Below, piece after piece: positions 17,737 to 25,868 of a stretch of DNA of 64,000 bases (its first letter is position 1; every line of letters starts with the position of its first letter). This stretch comes from Saprospira grandis str. Lewin (lineage in GTDB: Bacteria > Bacteroidota > Bacteroidia > Chitinophagales > Saprospiraceae). The stretch covers positions 310,001 through 374,000 of the forward strand of contig NC_016940.1 in the NCBI RefSeq assembly GCF_000250635.1, given 5' to 3'. Both the position numbers and the translations under genes were made by a program. The notes beneath the pieces are model-generated. The model saw only the letters and a list, made by a program, of their open reading frames with translations, was not told the DNA's origin and made no database searches.

Positions 17737-17988
17737 GACCGCTGAACTATCATCAATGATGTCTGGGGTATCATTAACAACCGCTGAACTATCATCAATG
17801 ATATCTGGGGTATCATTAACGACCGCTGAACTATCATCAATGATGTCTGGGGTATCATCGACGACCGCTGAACTATCATCAATGATGTCTGGGGTATCAT
17901 TAACGACCGCTGAACTATCATCAATGATGTCTGGGGTATCATTAACGACCGCTGAACTATCATCAATGATATCTGGGGTATCATTAAC
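17737..17988. repeat. 42-bp minisatellite, six copies
   Basis: Unit starts GACCGCTGAACTATCATCAA and continues TGATGTCTGGGGTATCATTAAC. Copies start at 17737, 17779, 17821, 17863, 17905 and 17947 and differ at single positions (TGATGT/TGATAT, TTAAC/TCGAC). Because 42 is divisible by three, both strands stay open, and the resulting 14-residue repeats on either strand look like artefacts. Confidence 0.9.
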
Positions 17989-18080
17989 GATACTAAAAAG
18001 GTCATTTTCTAGCTCTTTGAATAAGTTCAGTAAGTCAGTACTTTAACTTATTGCTAACAATTGGCCCATTAGGCGGTTTA

Positions 18081-18353
18081 GCAGGCGGCGAAGCCGCCGC
18101 AGGCCTAGCGATGTGCAAGGGTGGCCCTCAGGGCCAGACCGAGCCAGCGAAGCTGGCGAAGGGCCGAGCAGACCTGCGAGCCCTGAAACGTAGCGCCTGC
18201 CGAAGGCAGGAGGCCCCAAAACAGCAGCGAGCTGCGACAACAAGGACTTTAGTCCGTCTTCGACGACCAAAGGGAGTAAACGCCGCAAGGCGAAGCCGCA
18301 GCGACAACAAAGACTTTAGTCTGCAGTTCGACGACTGAAAGGAGTAACGCCCC
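18081..18353 (-). repeat. Modular hairpin repeat, copy 6 (type C with two D modules, - sense)
   Basis: From the right: GGGGCGTTACTCC...GTCGTCGAACTGC, the stem AGACTAAAGTCT, TTGTTGTCG (D module 1), then TTTACTCCCTTTGGTCGTCG, GGACTAAAGTCC, TTGTTGTCGCAGCTCGCTG (D module 2). A type C copy follows: GGGGCCTCCTGCCTTCGGCAGGCG, CTACGTTTCAGGG, the core CTCGCAGGTCTGCTCGGCCC, slot 2 GCCAGCTTCGCTGGC, slot 3 GGCCCTGAGGGCC, CACATCGCTAGGCC. It starts 5 bp after the esterase stop. Confidence 0.85.
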
Positions 18354-18358
18354 ACCCC

Positions 18359-19003
18359 TTAATCATTATCTTCATGAATAGCCTTAAGGACCCTTTTATC
18401 GATGCGGTGCGGGCCATCAAAAAGTTGGATATGGGGAGGCTGGGGCAAGTTTTTCCAGAAAGCGATTTGTTGTTCTAGGCGTTCTTTTGGGAAATAGGCA
18501 TCTTGCTGGCCACAGACCCAATGGAACTTAAGCTGGGTTAAAAACTCGCTCTGAACATCTAGCTCGGGCGGGGCATCGGCGGCCCAGATGATCAATTTAT
18601 TTAGCCTTTGGGGTTGGCGGTGCAAGGCCCAGCGGAGGGCCGTGGCGCCTCCTTGCGAAAAGCCCAGCAGATGGAACTTTGCCTGGGGTGGAAACTGGGG
18701 AAGCAGATGCGCATAGAGTTGATCTAGATAGGCTAGATAATCCTTAATTTCGTCTTCTCGGTGGTTTTTGGTCATCCAAGAATGGCCAATTTGGCCGCTG
18801 CTGGCCTTGCAGTAAAAAGAAGAGAGCGCCTCGGGGGCGATGACAAAGGTATGGGGCAGTTCGGCAAACTTTTGGGGCAGGCGGCTAGCATCTTGGCCAT
18901 AGCCATGTAGGGCCAGGTAAATATGCTGAGTTTGAGCATTCAGCTTGCCTAAAGTGTGGTAGTGAGCGGTTTTTTTAACGGTCAGACGTTCTATTTTCTG
19001 CAT
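18359..19003 (-). CDS. Alpha/beta hydrolase, phospholipase/carboxylesterase family
   Basis: 214 aa from ATG 19003; the frame to 19045 would overlap the divergent gene. No signal peptide. Catalytic triad: Ser in LLGFSQGGATA, Asp in WVCGQQDAYF, His in DGPHRI. ALHGYGQDAS supplies the oxyanion hole. It fits the small cytosolic carboxylesterase/lysophospholipase family (YpfH/Abhydrolase_2-like), which hydrolyses short acyl esters; the physiological substrate is unknown. The start is 36 bp from the divergent membrane protein. Confidence 0.82.
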   Translation of the reverse strand: MQKIERLTVKKTAHYHTLGKLNAQTQHIYLALHGYGQDASRLPQKFAELPHTFVIAPEALSSFYCKASSGQIGHSWMTKNHREDEIKDYLAYLDQLYAHLLPQFPPQAKFHLLGFSQGGATALRWALHRQPQRLNKLIIWAADAPPELDVQSEFLTQLKFHWVCGQQDAYFPKERLEQQIAFWKNLPQPPHIQLFDGPHRIDKRVLKAIHEDND

Positions 19004-19039
19004 AGTTTTTACTTTTTTGGGCCCTAAAATAAGAAATTC

Positions 19040-20455
19040 ATGCACTCTCCCTCCCTTTCTTCTTCTCGGCCTTGGGCCAAGATAGTTGCTTACAGCCTAG
19101 CTATCTCACTGATGGTCCTTGTTTTCAGTTGTCAGAAATGGCTGATGGCCTCTCCTATTATGTTTGACATTTGGTCTTATTATGCCTATTTGCCCGCCAC
19201 TTTTATAGAGGGCGATTTGAGCTTAAGTTTTTTGGATGAGCATCCGGAATACATTGACTTATACTATCAGCCTGTTTATACCGAAGATGGAGAGCGGATC
19301 ATTAAGATGAGCATGGGGCTGGCGGTTATTTACTCGCCTTATTTTTTCTTGGGGCATCTTTGGGCGCATTTGCATACGGGTATGGCGGCCAATGGATTTT
19401 CTCAGCCCTATCAGATTACGCTGATGTTGGCGGGGCCAATTCATTTGCTCATTGGGCTATTGAGTTTGCGAAAATTCTTGTTGGCCTATGTAAGTGAAAA
19501 AGTGGTGGCTTGGACCTTTATATTTATTGTTTTGGGCAGTAATTTGGCCTATTATGCCTCTAATGATGGACCAATGCCGCATGTTCACAACTTCATGCTC
19601 TTTAGTTTATTTTTAAGGGGAACGCAACTTTGGTTTAGGGAGCAGAGCTGGAAACATACGATTTGGCTGGGGCTGTTGTCTGGCCTCATCGTTTTGGTTC
19701 GGCCCAATAACGTCTTGATTGGCCTGAGTTTTATCTTCTTTGGGGTATATCATTGGCAGAGCTTGAAGGCGCAGCTGCAGTTATTTTGGAACAATGCCCC
19801 CAAGCTGGGGGGATTGTTAGCCTTGGCCTTTTTGGTCCTATTGCCTCAGCTCTTCTACTGGAAATACGTTTCTGGCGACTGGATTTGCTACTCCTACAAA
19901 AACGGCGAATATACAGAGGGCTTCTTCTTTGATCGGCCTAGAATTTACCTGGGTTTATTTTCCTATACCAAAGGTTGGTTGCTCTACAGCCCCTTGATGC
20001 TGGTGGCTATTTTGGGTTTATTTCGCTTGCCCAAAGGCCTGCGCTGGGCCTTTCCGATCTATCTACTGCTCAACAGCTACATCATTTTATCTTGGTGGTG
20101 TTGGTGGTATGGGGGCAGCTTTGGGCATCGGGCCTTTATTGATGTTTATCCCTTTTTAAGTTTGGGCTTTGCGCTTTTCTTTCAGGCCTTTTTTAATTGG
20201 TCGAAGCTATTGCGTTGGGGAGTAGGCAGTGTACTAGGGGCATTTTTAGCGCTCAGTATCTTTCAGACTTGGCAATACATTGAGGGCATTATACACTGGG
20301 ACAGCATGTCGAAAAAGACCTATTGGGATCATTTTTTACGGACCGAAAAAACGGCAGATTACGAGGAGTGGCTCATTATTCCCGACTATGGGGCAGCCTT
20401 AAAGGGAGAAGTTTCTTATTGGAATGACTACCGAAAAAAGGAAGAAAAAGAGTAG
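19040..20455 (+). CDS. Polytopic membrane protein, possibly GT-C glycosyltransferase-like
   Basis: 471 aa with about 10-11 hydrophobic segments. The first loop has MFDIWSYYAYLPATFIEGDLSL, and an acidic residue there is reminiscent of GT-C enzymes, but the HPL motif is missing. Later features are SNDGPMPHVHNFMLF, VLVRPNNVLIGLSF and WWCWWYGGSFGHRAFIDVYPFLSLGF. A WYGGSFGHR(A/S)F-type motif recurs in uncharacterised Bacteroidota membrane proteins. I do not assign a function. A promoter-like element follows it for the next gene. Confidence 0.6.
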   Translation: MHSPSLSSSRPWAKIVAYSLAISLMVLVFSCQKWLMASPIMFDIWSYYAYLPATFIEGDLSLSFLDEHPEYIDLYYQPVYTEDGERIIKMSMGLAVIYSPYFFLGHLWAHLHTGMAANGFSQPYQITLMLAGPIHLLIGLLSLRKFLLAYVSEKVVAWTFIFIVLGSNLAYYASNDGPMPHVHNFMLFSLFLRGTQLWFREQSWKHTIWLGLLSGLIVLVRPNNVLIGLSFIFFGVYHWQSLKAQLQLFWNNAPKLGGLLALAFLVLLPQLFYWKYVSGDWICYSYKNGEYTEGFFFDRPRIYLGLFSYTKGWLLYSPLMLVAILGLFRLPKGLRWAFPIYLLLNSYIILSWWCWWYGGSFGHRAFIDVYPFLSLGFALFFQAFFNWSKLLRWGVGSVLGAFLALSIFQTWQYIEGIIHWDSMSKKTYWDHFLRTEKTADYEEWLIIPDYGAALKGEVSYWNDYRKKEEKE

Positions 20456-20466
20456 AAAAGGTTTTT

Positions 20467-20474
20467 TATCTTTG
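20467..20474 (+). promoter_or_regulatory. Possible -7 element of the LRR gene
   Basis: TATCTTTG matches TAnnTTTG and lies 27 bp before ATG 20501. No convincing -33 TTTG is seen upstream. Confidence 0.4.
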
Positions 20475-20500
20475 TGGATAAACCATACAAATTCACTAAG

Positions 20501-21955
20501 ATGAAACTAATCTTTTCGCTCTGCCTTTGGCTATTGAGCAACTCTATTTTATTGGCCCAGCTCAACATGAGCGCAGCGCCATCGGGCCAAGCCAAGGCCG
20601 TCAAAGAACAGTATTTGGACCTAGAAGACGGTCGTCGGCTTTTGCAGGCCGAGCGTTTAGCTGATTTAGATATTAGCTACCAGGCCCTTGTACTAGAAGA
20701 AGAAGAGCTCAGCAGCTTGCCGGCTACAATTGGCCAATATAGCGAGCTGCGTTACCTTTCGCTTTGGGGGCAAGAAGCGCTAGAAGAGCTGCCCGAAGAA
20801 ATTGGCCAGCTACAAAATTTAGAAGTCTTAATCCTAAATAGTACAGGGATCAAGCGCTTGCCCGCCAGCATTGGGCAGCTCCAAAACCTCCGAATATTGG
20901 ACCTAGGCAATTGCCAACTGCAGCAGCTGCCCGAAGGGCTGGGCCAACTCCAAGCCCTAGAAGCGCTTAATCTGTCGGCTAATCAACTAGAAGAGCTCCC
21001 CCCTAGCATTGGACAATTGCAGGCCCTAAAAATGGCCGACCTAAGCAGCAACCGCCTGCAAGAGCTGCCCAATGAATTTTCCCAACTGACCCAACTAGAA
21101 GAACTGGCCCTAGAAAATAACCTGCTCTCTTTTCTGCCTTCTAACTTTGGCGGATTAGTTGCCCTAAAAACATTAGTGCTCGCCGAAAACCAACTGGACC
21201 AACTGCCGGCCTCTCTTGGCCAACTAAAACAACTAGAACTATTAGAACTCCAAGATAATGACCTGGGCCAACTTCCTGCCCAAATTGGCCAACTCCAAAG
21301 CCTAGTAGAGCTAGACCTCTCGGATAACTTTCTGCAGCAACTGCCCCCAGAAATTGGCCAACTCCAAGCCTTGAAAAGCCTATTTATTACAGAAAACGAA
21401 CTGCAGCAACTGCCCGCAGAGTTTGCCCAGCTCAAAAACTTGCAAGAACTACAATTGCAAGAAAATAAGTTGACAGCCCTGCCCCGAAACTTTGGTAAAT
21501 TGAGCCAGCTAGAAGAGCTGCAGCTCAGCGAAAATAAGTTGGAGGCCCTGCCCAAATCTATCAAAAGACTCAAAAAACTCTCTAGCCTAAACCTGAGCAA
21601 TAATGAAATTTACCTCTTCCCAAAAAATGCTTCTGGCATCAAAAATTTAATCGCCCTAGACCTAGAAGGGAATTACATAGAAGAACTTCCAGAGGAAATT
21701 CAAGAGCTCCAAAACCTAGAGTTTCTGATCCTTTATGATAACGAACTCCGCAATTTGCCCCCCTATTTACAAGATTTAAGCGCCCTGCGCCGTTTAGATA
21801 TTAGCGATAATGAATTTGAGGCTTTTCCAGAGGTGCTCTACCAAATGCGCCAACTCAAAGACCTCATCCTAAATGTAGATCAGTTTGAGCCCACTAAAAT
21901 ACAAACCCTAAAAAACCGCCTACTCAACTGTAATATAGGCCCCTATGAAGGCTAG
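20501..21955 (+). CDS. Secreted leucine-rich repeat protein
   Basis: 484 aa from ATG 20501, which gives the signal peptide MKLIFSLCLWLLSNSILLAQ; the open frame begins nine codons earlier with polar residues. About 16 repeats of 23 residues follow the LPxxIGQLxxLxxLxLxxNxL pattern from about residue 65 to 465, making a long curved solenoid. Most repeats are of the bacterial/plant 'LPEEIGQLQNL' type. Such proteins bind protein ligands, but here no anchor or sorting domain (Por-type) is seen at the C-terminus, so it may be periplasmic. The partner is unknown. Confidence 0.85.
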   Translation: MKLIFSLCLWLLSNSILLAQLNMSAAPSGQAKAVKEQYLDLEDGRRLLQAERLADLDISYQALVLEEEELSSLPATIGQYSELRYLSLWGQEALEELPEEIGQLQNLEVLILNSTGIKRLPASIGQLQNLRILDLGNCQLQQLPEGLGQLQALEALNLSANQLEELPPSIGQLQALKMADLSSNRLQELPNEFSQLTQLEELALENNLLSFLPSNFGGLVALKTLVLAENQLDQLPASLGQLKQLELLELQDNDLGQLPAQIGQLQSLVELDLSDNFLQQLPPEIGQLQALKSLFITENELQQLPAEFAQLKNLQELQLQENKLTALPRNFGKLSQLEELQLSENKLEALPKSIKRLKKLSSLNLSNNEIYLFPKNASGIKNLIALDLEGNYIEELPEEIQELQNLEFLILYDNELRNLPPYLQDLSALRRLDISDNEFEAFPEVLYQMRQLKDLILNVDQFEPTKIQTLKNRLLNCNIGPYEG

Positions 21956-22088
21956 CCAATCGTTTTTTGCCCTCACTTCTTAAAAAACAATAGCGATCGA
22001 TTCAAATTTTACCTTTTCTTGCATATTTTTTGCGCCTTTGCGCCAAGCCCTAATTTAGCCCTTGCGCAAGCCTGACTAAACAACTATT

Positions 22089-22901
22089 ATGAAACGATTT
22101 GCATTGCTTTTTATCTTTGCCGCGCTCTCTCTGAGCTCCCTATCCGCCCAACGCAATTGGGAACTAGGTGCTGGCGTTGGCGCCGCCTCCTATTTTGGCG
22201 ACCTCAACCCCTTTTTTACGGTCAAACACCCCGGCCCAGCCATTAACCTGCTCGCCCGCAAAAATTTTGATGGCCGCATCTGCCTGCGCCTCAATGCTGG
22301 CTTTGCCCATGTTTGGGCCGATGATGCCCAATCGGCTAGCGATTATGCCCAAGCCCGCAACCTCCGATTTCAATCTAAGGTCCTCGAAGGCTCGGCAATT
22401 ATTGAGTTTAATTTCCAAGATTTTCATGGCGATAGCCGAGACGATGCCGATATCTCGCCCTACCTTTTTGCAGGGGCCGGCATGATGTATTTCAACCCCC
22501 AAACCCGCTACAATGATGTGCTCTACGACCTACAACCACTAGGCACCGAGGGCCAAGCTCCCGGCCAAGAATATAGCCTCTTTAGCCCGGTCGTGATTCT
22601 GGGCATCGGCCTCAAATTCCATGTCGATTATCACTGGAGCTGGAATGTAGAGTTGGGCCATCGGGCTACTTTTACCGACTACCTCGATGATGTCAGCGGC
22701 AGCTACGCCAATGTGCAAACCGTTGGCGATTATAATGGGACCATCGCCGCCGCTCTCTCCGATCGCTCGATCGAAATTTCAGATGTTCGCCTAGGTGGCA
22801 ATGGCCGACAAAGAGGCGACAGCAGCACCAAAGATAGCTATATGATGCTTACGGTGGGCTTTTCTTACCGTTTTATGCCTTTGCATTGCCCTGCTTATTA
22901 A
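22089..22901 (+). CDS. Outer-membrane beta-barrel protein, DUF6089-like
   Basis: 270 aa. Signal peptide MKRFALLFIFAALSLSSLSAQ. The mature start RNWELGAGVGAASYFGDLNP and the later ISPYLFAGAGMMYFNP, VILGIGLKF and WNVELGHRATFTDYLDDVSG are typical of the DUF6089 barrel proteins of Bacteroidota. Alternating hydrophobic strands support an 8-stranded barrel. Some relatives take part in type IX secretion or gliding, but I cannot infer this here. A hairpin repeat starts 8 bp after the stop. Confidence 0.75.
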   Translation: MKRFALLFIFAALSLSSLSAQRNWELGAGVGAASYFGDLNPFFTVKHPGPAINLLARKNFDGRICLRLNAGFAHVWADDAQSASDYAQARNLRFQSKVLEGSAIIEFNFQDFHGDSRDDADISPYLFAGAGMMYFNPQTRYNDVLYDLQPLGTEGQAPGQEYSLFSPVVILGIGLKFHVDYHWSWNVELGHRATFTDYLDDVSGSYANVQTVGDYNGTIAAALSDRSIEISDVRLGGNGRQRGDSSTKDSYMMLTVGFSYRFMPLHCPAY

Positions 22902-22909
22902 TGGGTTTT

Positions 22910-23137
22910 GGGGCTTGCCCGCCCTGCGGGCGGGCCGGGCTGGGTACTCCCGTTGGTCGTCGAACTGGCGCCCCTTCGGGGCTGGTTGTCGCAGCTCGCA
23001 GGTCTGCTCGGCCGTTATTCCCTTCGGTCATCGAACTGCGGCTTTCAGCCTTGTTGTCAGCGCTAAAGCGCTTCGGTCTGGCCCTGCGGGCCACTGCTTT
23101 CCATCCCTAAGCCAATCGAAAAGGCGGCGATGCCGCC
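22910..23137 (+). repeat. Modular hairpin repeat, copy 7 (type A with D modules, + sense)
   Basis: GGGGCTTGCCC, GCCCTGCGGGC, GGCCGGGCTGG. A D module is inserted next (ACTCCCGTTGGTCGTCGAAC, stem GCGCCCCTTCGGGGC, GGTTGTCG), then the core CTCGCAGGTCTGCTCGGCC. A second D-like insert (TTCCCTTCGGTCATCGAAC, TTGTTGTCAG) interrupts slot 2 before GCGCTAAAGCGC. Then GGTCTG-GGCCCTGCGGGCC, ACTGCTTTCCATCCC and GGCGGCGATGCCGCC. It shows the D module entering an otherwise normal type A copy. Confidence 0.85.
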
Positions 23138-23142
23138 AAAAG

Positions 23143-23180
23143 AAAAAGGAGCAAACAGAAAATTCTGTTTGCTCCTTTTT
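23143..23180. terminator. Strong bidirectional terminator
   Basis: An 18-bp perfect inverted repeat, AAAAAGGAGCAAACAGAA with its complement, separated by two bases. A/T tails on both sides serve the barrel gene (+) and the gene ending at 23194 (-). Confidence 0.85.
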
Positions 23181-23193
23181 TGCGCCTTCCCGA

Positions 23194-23538
23194 CTAGCCA
23201 AAATGGTCCAACTCATCTAGTGTTCCCTGATAGTTGGCCTCGCCAAAGCCCAGCAGAGGCAGAAAAACAAAGGGTAAAAAAATCATCCCCATGGCAAAGC
23301 CTGTTCCCTTCCCAAAACGCTTGGCAATTTCTATGGGCACCACAAAAATGGGAATAATCGGCAGGATAATCCACCAAAGGGGCTTTTCGGCAATTTCTAA
23401 AGCCACAATAATATTATAGATCGGCACAATAGCCGCCCAGCCGGGTTTGCCCGCCTTCTCAAAAATTTTCCAGCTGCCCGCAATGATGCCAAAAACGACC
23501 AAGAGGTAGACAATCAGGAGTACAATTATACTTGCCAT
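23194..23538 (-). CDS. Small membrane protein, DUF5684-like
   Basis: 114 aa from ATG 23538; an upstream in-frame start at 23571 would prepend a basic stretch. Three to four helices: IVLLIVYLLVVFGIIAG, AAIVPIYNIIVALEI, WWIILPIIPIFVVPIEIAKRF and GMIFLPFVFLPLLGFG. 'KAGKPGWAAIVPIYN' is the signature of the DUF5684 family found beside signal peptidases in some Bacteroidota. Function unknown. Confidence 0.75.
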   Translation of the reverse strand: MASIIVLLIVYLLVVFGIIAGSWKIFEKAGKPGWAAIVPIYNIIVALEIAEKPLWWIILPIIPIFVVPIEIAKRFGKGTGFAMGMIFLPFVFLPLLGFGEANYQGTLDELDHFG

Positions 23539-23565
23539 AATAATTAAGTTCTTCTTTTTAATCCG

Positions 23566-23592
23566 TTGCAAAGCATAAATTAGGTATTTTTG
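23566..23592 (+). promoter_or_regulatory. Possible rpiB promoter
   Basis: TATTTTTG at 23585-23592 matches the TAnnTTTG -7 element; TTG at 23566-23568 is a -33 candidate with a rather short spacer of 16 bp. The start codon is 46 bp downstream. Confidence 0.45.
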
Positions 23593-23638
23593 CCAGTAAA
23601 TTGCCGCTTATTCTATTAAAACTAAAAAAATATATCCC

Positions 23639-24088
23639 ATGCTAAGCAGTACTATTGCCCTGGCAGGCGACCATGCCGGATTTGATTATAAAGAAGCCCT
23701 CAAGGCGGTTCTGATTGAAAAAGGCTATAGCGTAAAAGATTTTGGTCCAAATGCTAGTGATTCTGTAGATTATCCCGACTATATTCACCCCATGGCCCAA
23801 GCCATGGAAGAAGGTGACTTTAAGCTGGGCATTATTGTCTGCGGCAGCGGAAATGGGGTGGCCATTACCGCCAATAAATATCCACATATTCGGGCGGCCC
23901 TTTGCTGGTTGCCAGAGCTAGCTAGTCTGGCCCGCCAACACAATGATGCCAATGTTTTGGCCCTGCCCGCTCGCTTTATTGAGCTAGAGGCGGCCAAAAA
24001 TATTCTAGATAGCTTTTTATCTGCCGACTTTGAGGGTGGGCGCCACGCCCGCCGAGTCGCTAAAATTGCCGATGGCCTTAATTTTTAA
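23639..24088 (+). CDS. rpiB: Ribose-5-phosphate isomerase B
   Basis: 149 aa, cytosolic, full length for the RpiB/LacAB family. It interconverts ribose 5-phosphate and ribulose 5-phosphate in the non-oxidative pentose phosphate pathway. AGDHAGFDYKEAL binds substrate, Cys68 in GIIVCGSGNGVAI is the catalytic base position, and RQHNDANVLALPAR includes His101 for ring opening. The usual GTGIG turn reads GSGNG, a common conservative variant. It is monocistronic with its own terminator. Confidence 0.95.
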   Translation: MLSSTIALAGDHAGFDYKEALKAVLIEKGYSVKDFGPNASDSVDYPDYIHPMAQAMEEGDFKLGIIVCGSGNGVAITANKYPHIRAALCWLPELASLARQHNDANVLALPARFIELEAAKNILDSFLSADFEGGRHARRVAKIADGLNF

Positions 24089-24100
24089 GCCGAGAGAAAG

Positions 24101-24135
24101 AAAAAAAAAAGAGAGCTCTGGCTCTCTTTTTTTTT
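24101..24135 (+). terminator. Terminator of rpiB
   Basis: AGAGAGC pairs with GCTCTCT across TCTG, with A10 before and T9 after the stem. Confidence 0.85.
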
Positions 24136-24185
24136 GGCCCTATTGTCTTGTCCTGATATACTGATACAACAAAAACAGAAGATAG

Positions 24186-24608
24186 ATGGAAAATAAAGAA
24201 GGTCAGTATGTTAAGCGGACGCAAAAAGATTATACCTTAGCTTTTAAGCTCCAAGTTGTGTCGGAAGTAGAAAATGGCGAGATTGGATTAAGGGCGGCTC
24301 AACGGAAGTATGGGATACAAGGAGACAGTACAATTCGGACATGGATCGAGAAACATGGCCAATACGATAAAAGCTATAAATTAAGAAGTATGAAGAAGAG
24401 TCCAGAACAAGAATTGATGGAGTTGCGTCAGCAATTGAAGCTTTTAGAGAAGAAAAATCGTCGCTTGGAAAAGGAGCTAAATCAGGCAGATAAGAAGGCC
24501 TTGTTTTTTGATATGATGATAGATATAGCGGAAGAAGAGTTTGAAATTCCAATCAGAAAAAAGTCTTTACCCGAACAGTTGATAAATTCCAAAAAGAAGA
24601 AAAAATAA
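24186..24608 (+). CDS. IS3-family OrfA
   Basis: 140 aa. KDYTLAFKLQVVSEVENGEIGLRAAQRKYGIQ is the helix-turn-helix and GDSTIRTWIEKHGQ follows. A coiled coil covers residues about 80-105 (ELMELRQQLKLLEKKNRRLEK). It ends in five lysines read from A-rich sequence, where -1 slippage would lead into OrfB. Confidence 0.88.
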   Translation: MENKEGQYVKRTQKDYTLAFKLQVVSEVENGEIGLRAAQRKYGIQGDSTIRTWIEKHGQYDKSYKLRSMKKSPEQELMELRQQLKLLEKKNRRLEKELNQADKKALFFDMMIDIAEEEFEIPIRKKSLPEQLINSKKKKK

Positions 24609-25493
24609 GCTTAAGTGGCTTATGTCGATTGGTCGGGATAAATCGTCAGCAGTACTATAGATCGAAGGCGAAACATAGATCTAATCAGGGTTTGGCAGAA
24701 AAAGTAGTTGCCTTAGTTCAAGAAGTACGGAACAAAATGCCTCGCTTAGGAGGCCGCAAATTGTACCATTTACTTCAATCTGAGTTGAAGGCTCTGCGAG
24801 TAGGCCGAGATAAGTTTTTTACTATTTTGCGGGCCAACAATCTGCTAGTTCGACCTCGAAAGAACTATCATACAACGACAAATTCCTTCCACCACTACAG
24901 AAAGCATAAGAACAAGATAGCTGATTTGAAAATTTATCGGCCAGAGCAAGTCTGGGGTTTCAGATATTACTTACATTGGAACGAGAGAAAATCCAATGTA
25001 TTTAGCCTTGGTCACAGACGCTTATTCTAAGCAAATAATGGGATATGATGTCTCTGACAGCTTGAGCAGTATTGGCTCTATTCGAGCCTTAAAACAGGCT
25101 GCAAAGCGTCGTTTATATCCTAACGAAGAGCTGATTCATCATTCTGATCGGGGCATTCAGTAATGCTCAAATGATTATCAGCAAGTACTCAAAGAGTTAG
25201 GCATAAGTTGTTATATGACTGAGTCTTATGACCCTTATGCAAATGCCGTAGCAGAGCGAATAAATGGAATATTAAAGCAAGAGTTTATTGCAGATTTTTT
25301 CCATTTAGGGCTAGATGCGATGAAGAAAATAGTGGCTCAAAGTATTGATATTTACAACCAAGCGCGGCCACATTGGTCTTGTCAATTTATGCCGCCTGCT
25401 GAAATGCACCAACAACAAGAGCTCGAATATAAGAGCTATAAAAAGAAAACAACTCTAGCCCAAGATCATCTTAAGCCAGAGTTGTTAAATTGA
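24591..25493 (+). pseudogene. IS3-family OrfB transposase, broken by a frameshift and a nonsense change
   Basis: The -1 frame after OrfA reads EKISLSGLCRLVGINRQQYY and continues to RPEQVWG. A G inserted in TGGGGTTTC near 24956 shifts the frame; removing it restores VWVSDITYIGTRENPMYLAL (first D). Further on HHSDRGIQ (second D) meets TAA at 25162 where TAT (Tyr) is expected, then CSNDYQQVLKELGI, YDPYANAVAERINGILKQEF (E) and PHWSCQFMPPAEM to 25493. All three catalytic residues survive in pieces, but the product cannot be made. Confidence 0.9.
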
Positions 25494-25635
25494 CAACAAG
25501 TTATTTCCGTAAGATTTTTTGACCTTTTTGAAGGAGGTCAAAATCTTCCAGAATAACTTTTCACCCGTATTTAATCAGAATTTTATTGCTTTAAATTCTG
25601 TATCAGTTTTTCAGGACGGGACATATGCGTCTAGC

Positions 25636-25774
25636 AGGGCCGAAGGCCCGCAGGCTGAGGGGCTGTAGCAGGGCCGCCGAAGGCGGCAGACCCAGGCGGC
25701 AAAGCCGCCGCAGGGCCGAGCAGACTTGCGAGCTGCGCAATGGCCCGACCCGAGCGCAGCGAGTGGGCAGCCCC
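25636..25774 (-). repeat. Modular hairpin repeat, copy 8 (type A, - sense)
   Basis: On the minus strand: GGGGCTGCCCACTCGCTGCGCTCGGGTCGGGC, the core CTCGCAAGTCTGCTCGGCCC, slot 2 GGCGGCTTTGCCGCC, slot 3 CCGCCTTCGGCGG. A short CTACAGCCCCTCAGCC replaces the CCATCCCTCAGCC block, and slot 4 is GGGCCTTCGGCCC. It lies 10 bp from the IS end. The rest of the gap up to 25868 shows no gene. Confidence 0.85.
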
Positions 25775-25868
25775 AAAAAAACAATCTTAAAATCGTTCTG
25801 CGCTGCGCCAAAATGGCCATAATTGCATCTTATAAGGTATAGATTCAATTCACTTAACTGCTATCCTT

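Larger units (their letters stand above)
24144..25623 (+). mobile_element. IS3-family insertion sequence, 1480 bp, decayed
   Basis: Terminal inverted repeats TGTCTTGTCCTGATATACTG (24144) and TGTCCCGTCCTGAAAAACTG (inward from 25623), both followed by ATACA, match at most positions. The flanking TAT at 24141-24143 and 25624-25626 is a 3-bp target duplication. OrfA is intact, OrfB is broken twice. It inserted between the rpiB terminator and a hairpin repeat. The 25494-25623 tail holds no gene, only a hairpin (TTTTTTGACC...GGTCAAAA) near 25515-25553. Confidence 0.92.

Noticed and set aside
17655-18005. 116-residue open frame with 14-residue repeats on the minus strand
   Set aside because: It is a by-product of a 42-bp minisatellite (a multiple of three); both strands are open, and there is no signal, domain or upstream start context.
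20983-21600. 205-residue Ser/Leu-rich open frame antisense to the LRR gene
   Set aside because: A mirror of the repetitive LRR codons; no start or domain.
21956-22088. Possible promoter TATTTTTTG before the barrel gene
   Set aside because: One T too many for TAnnTTTG and no -33 partner; not listed.
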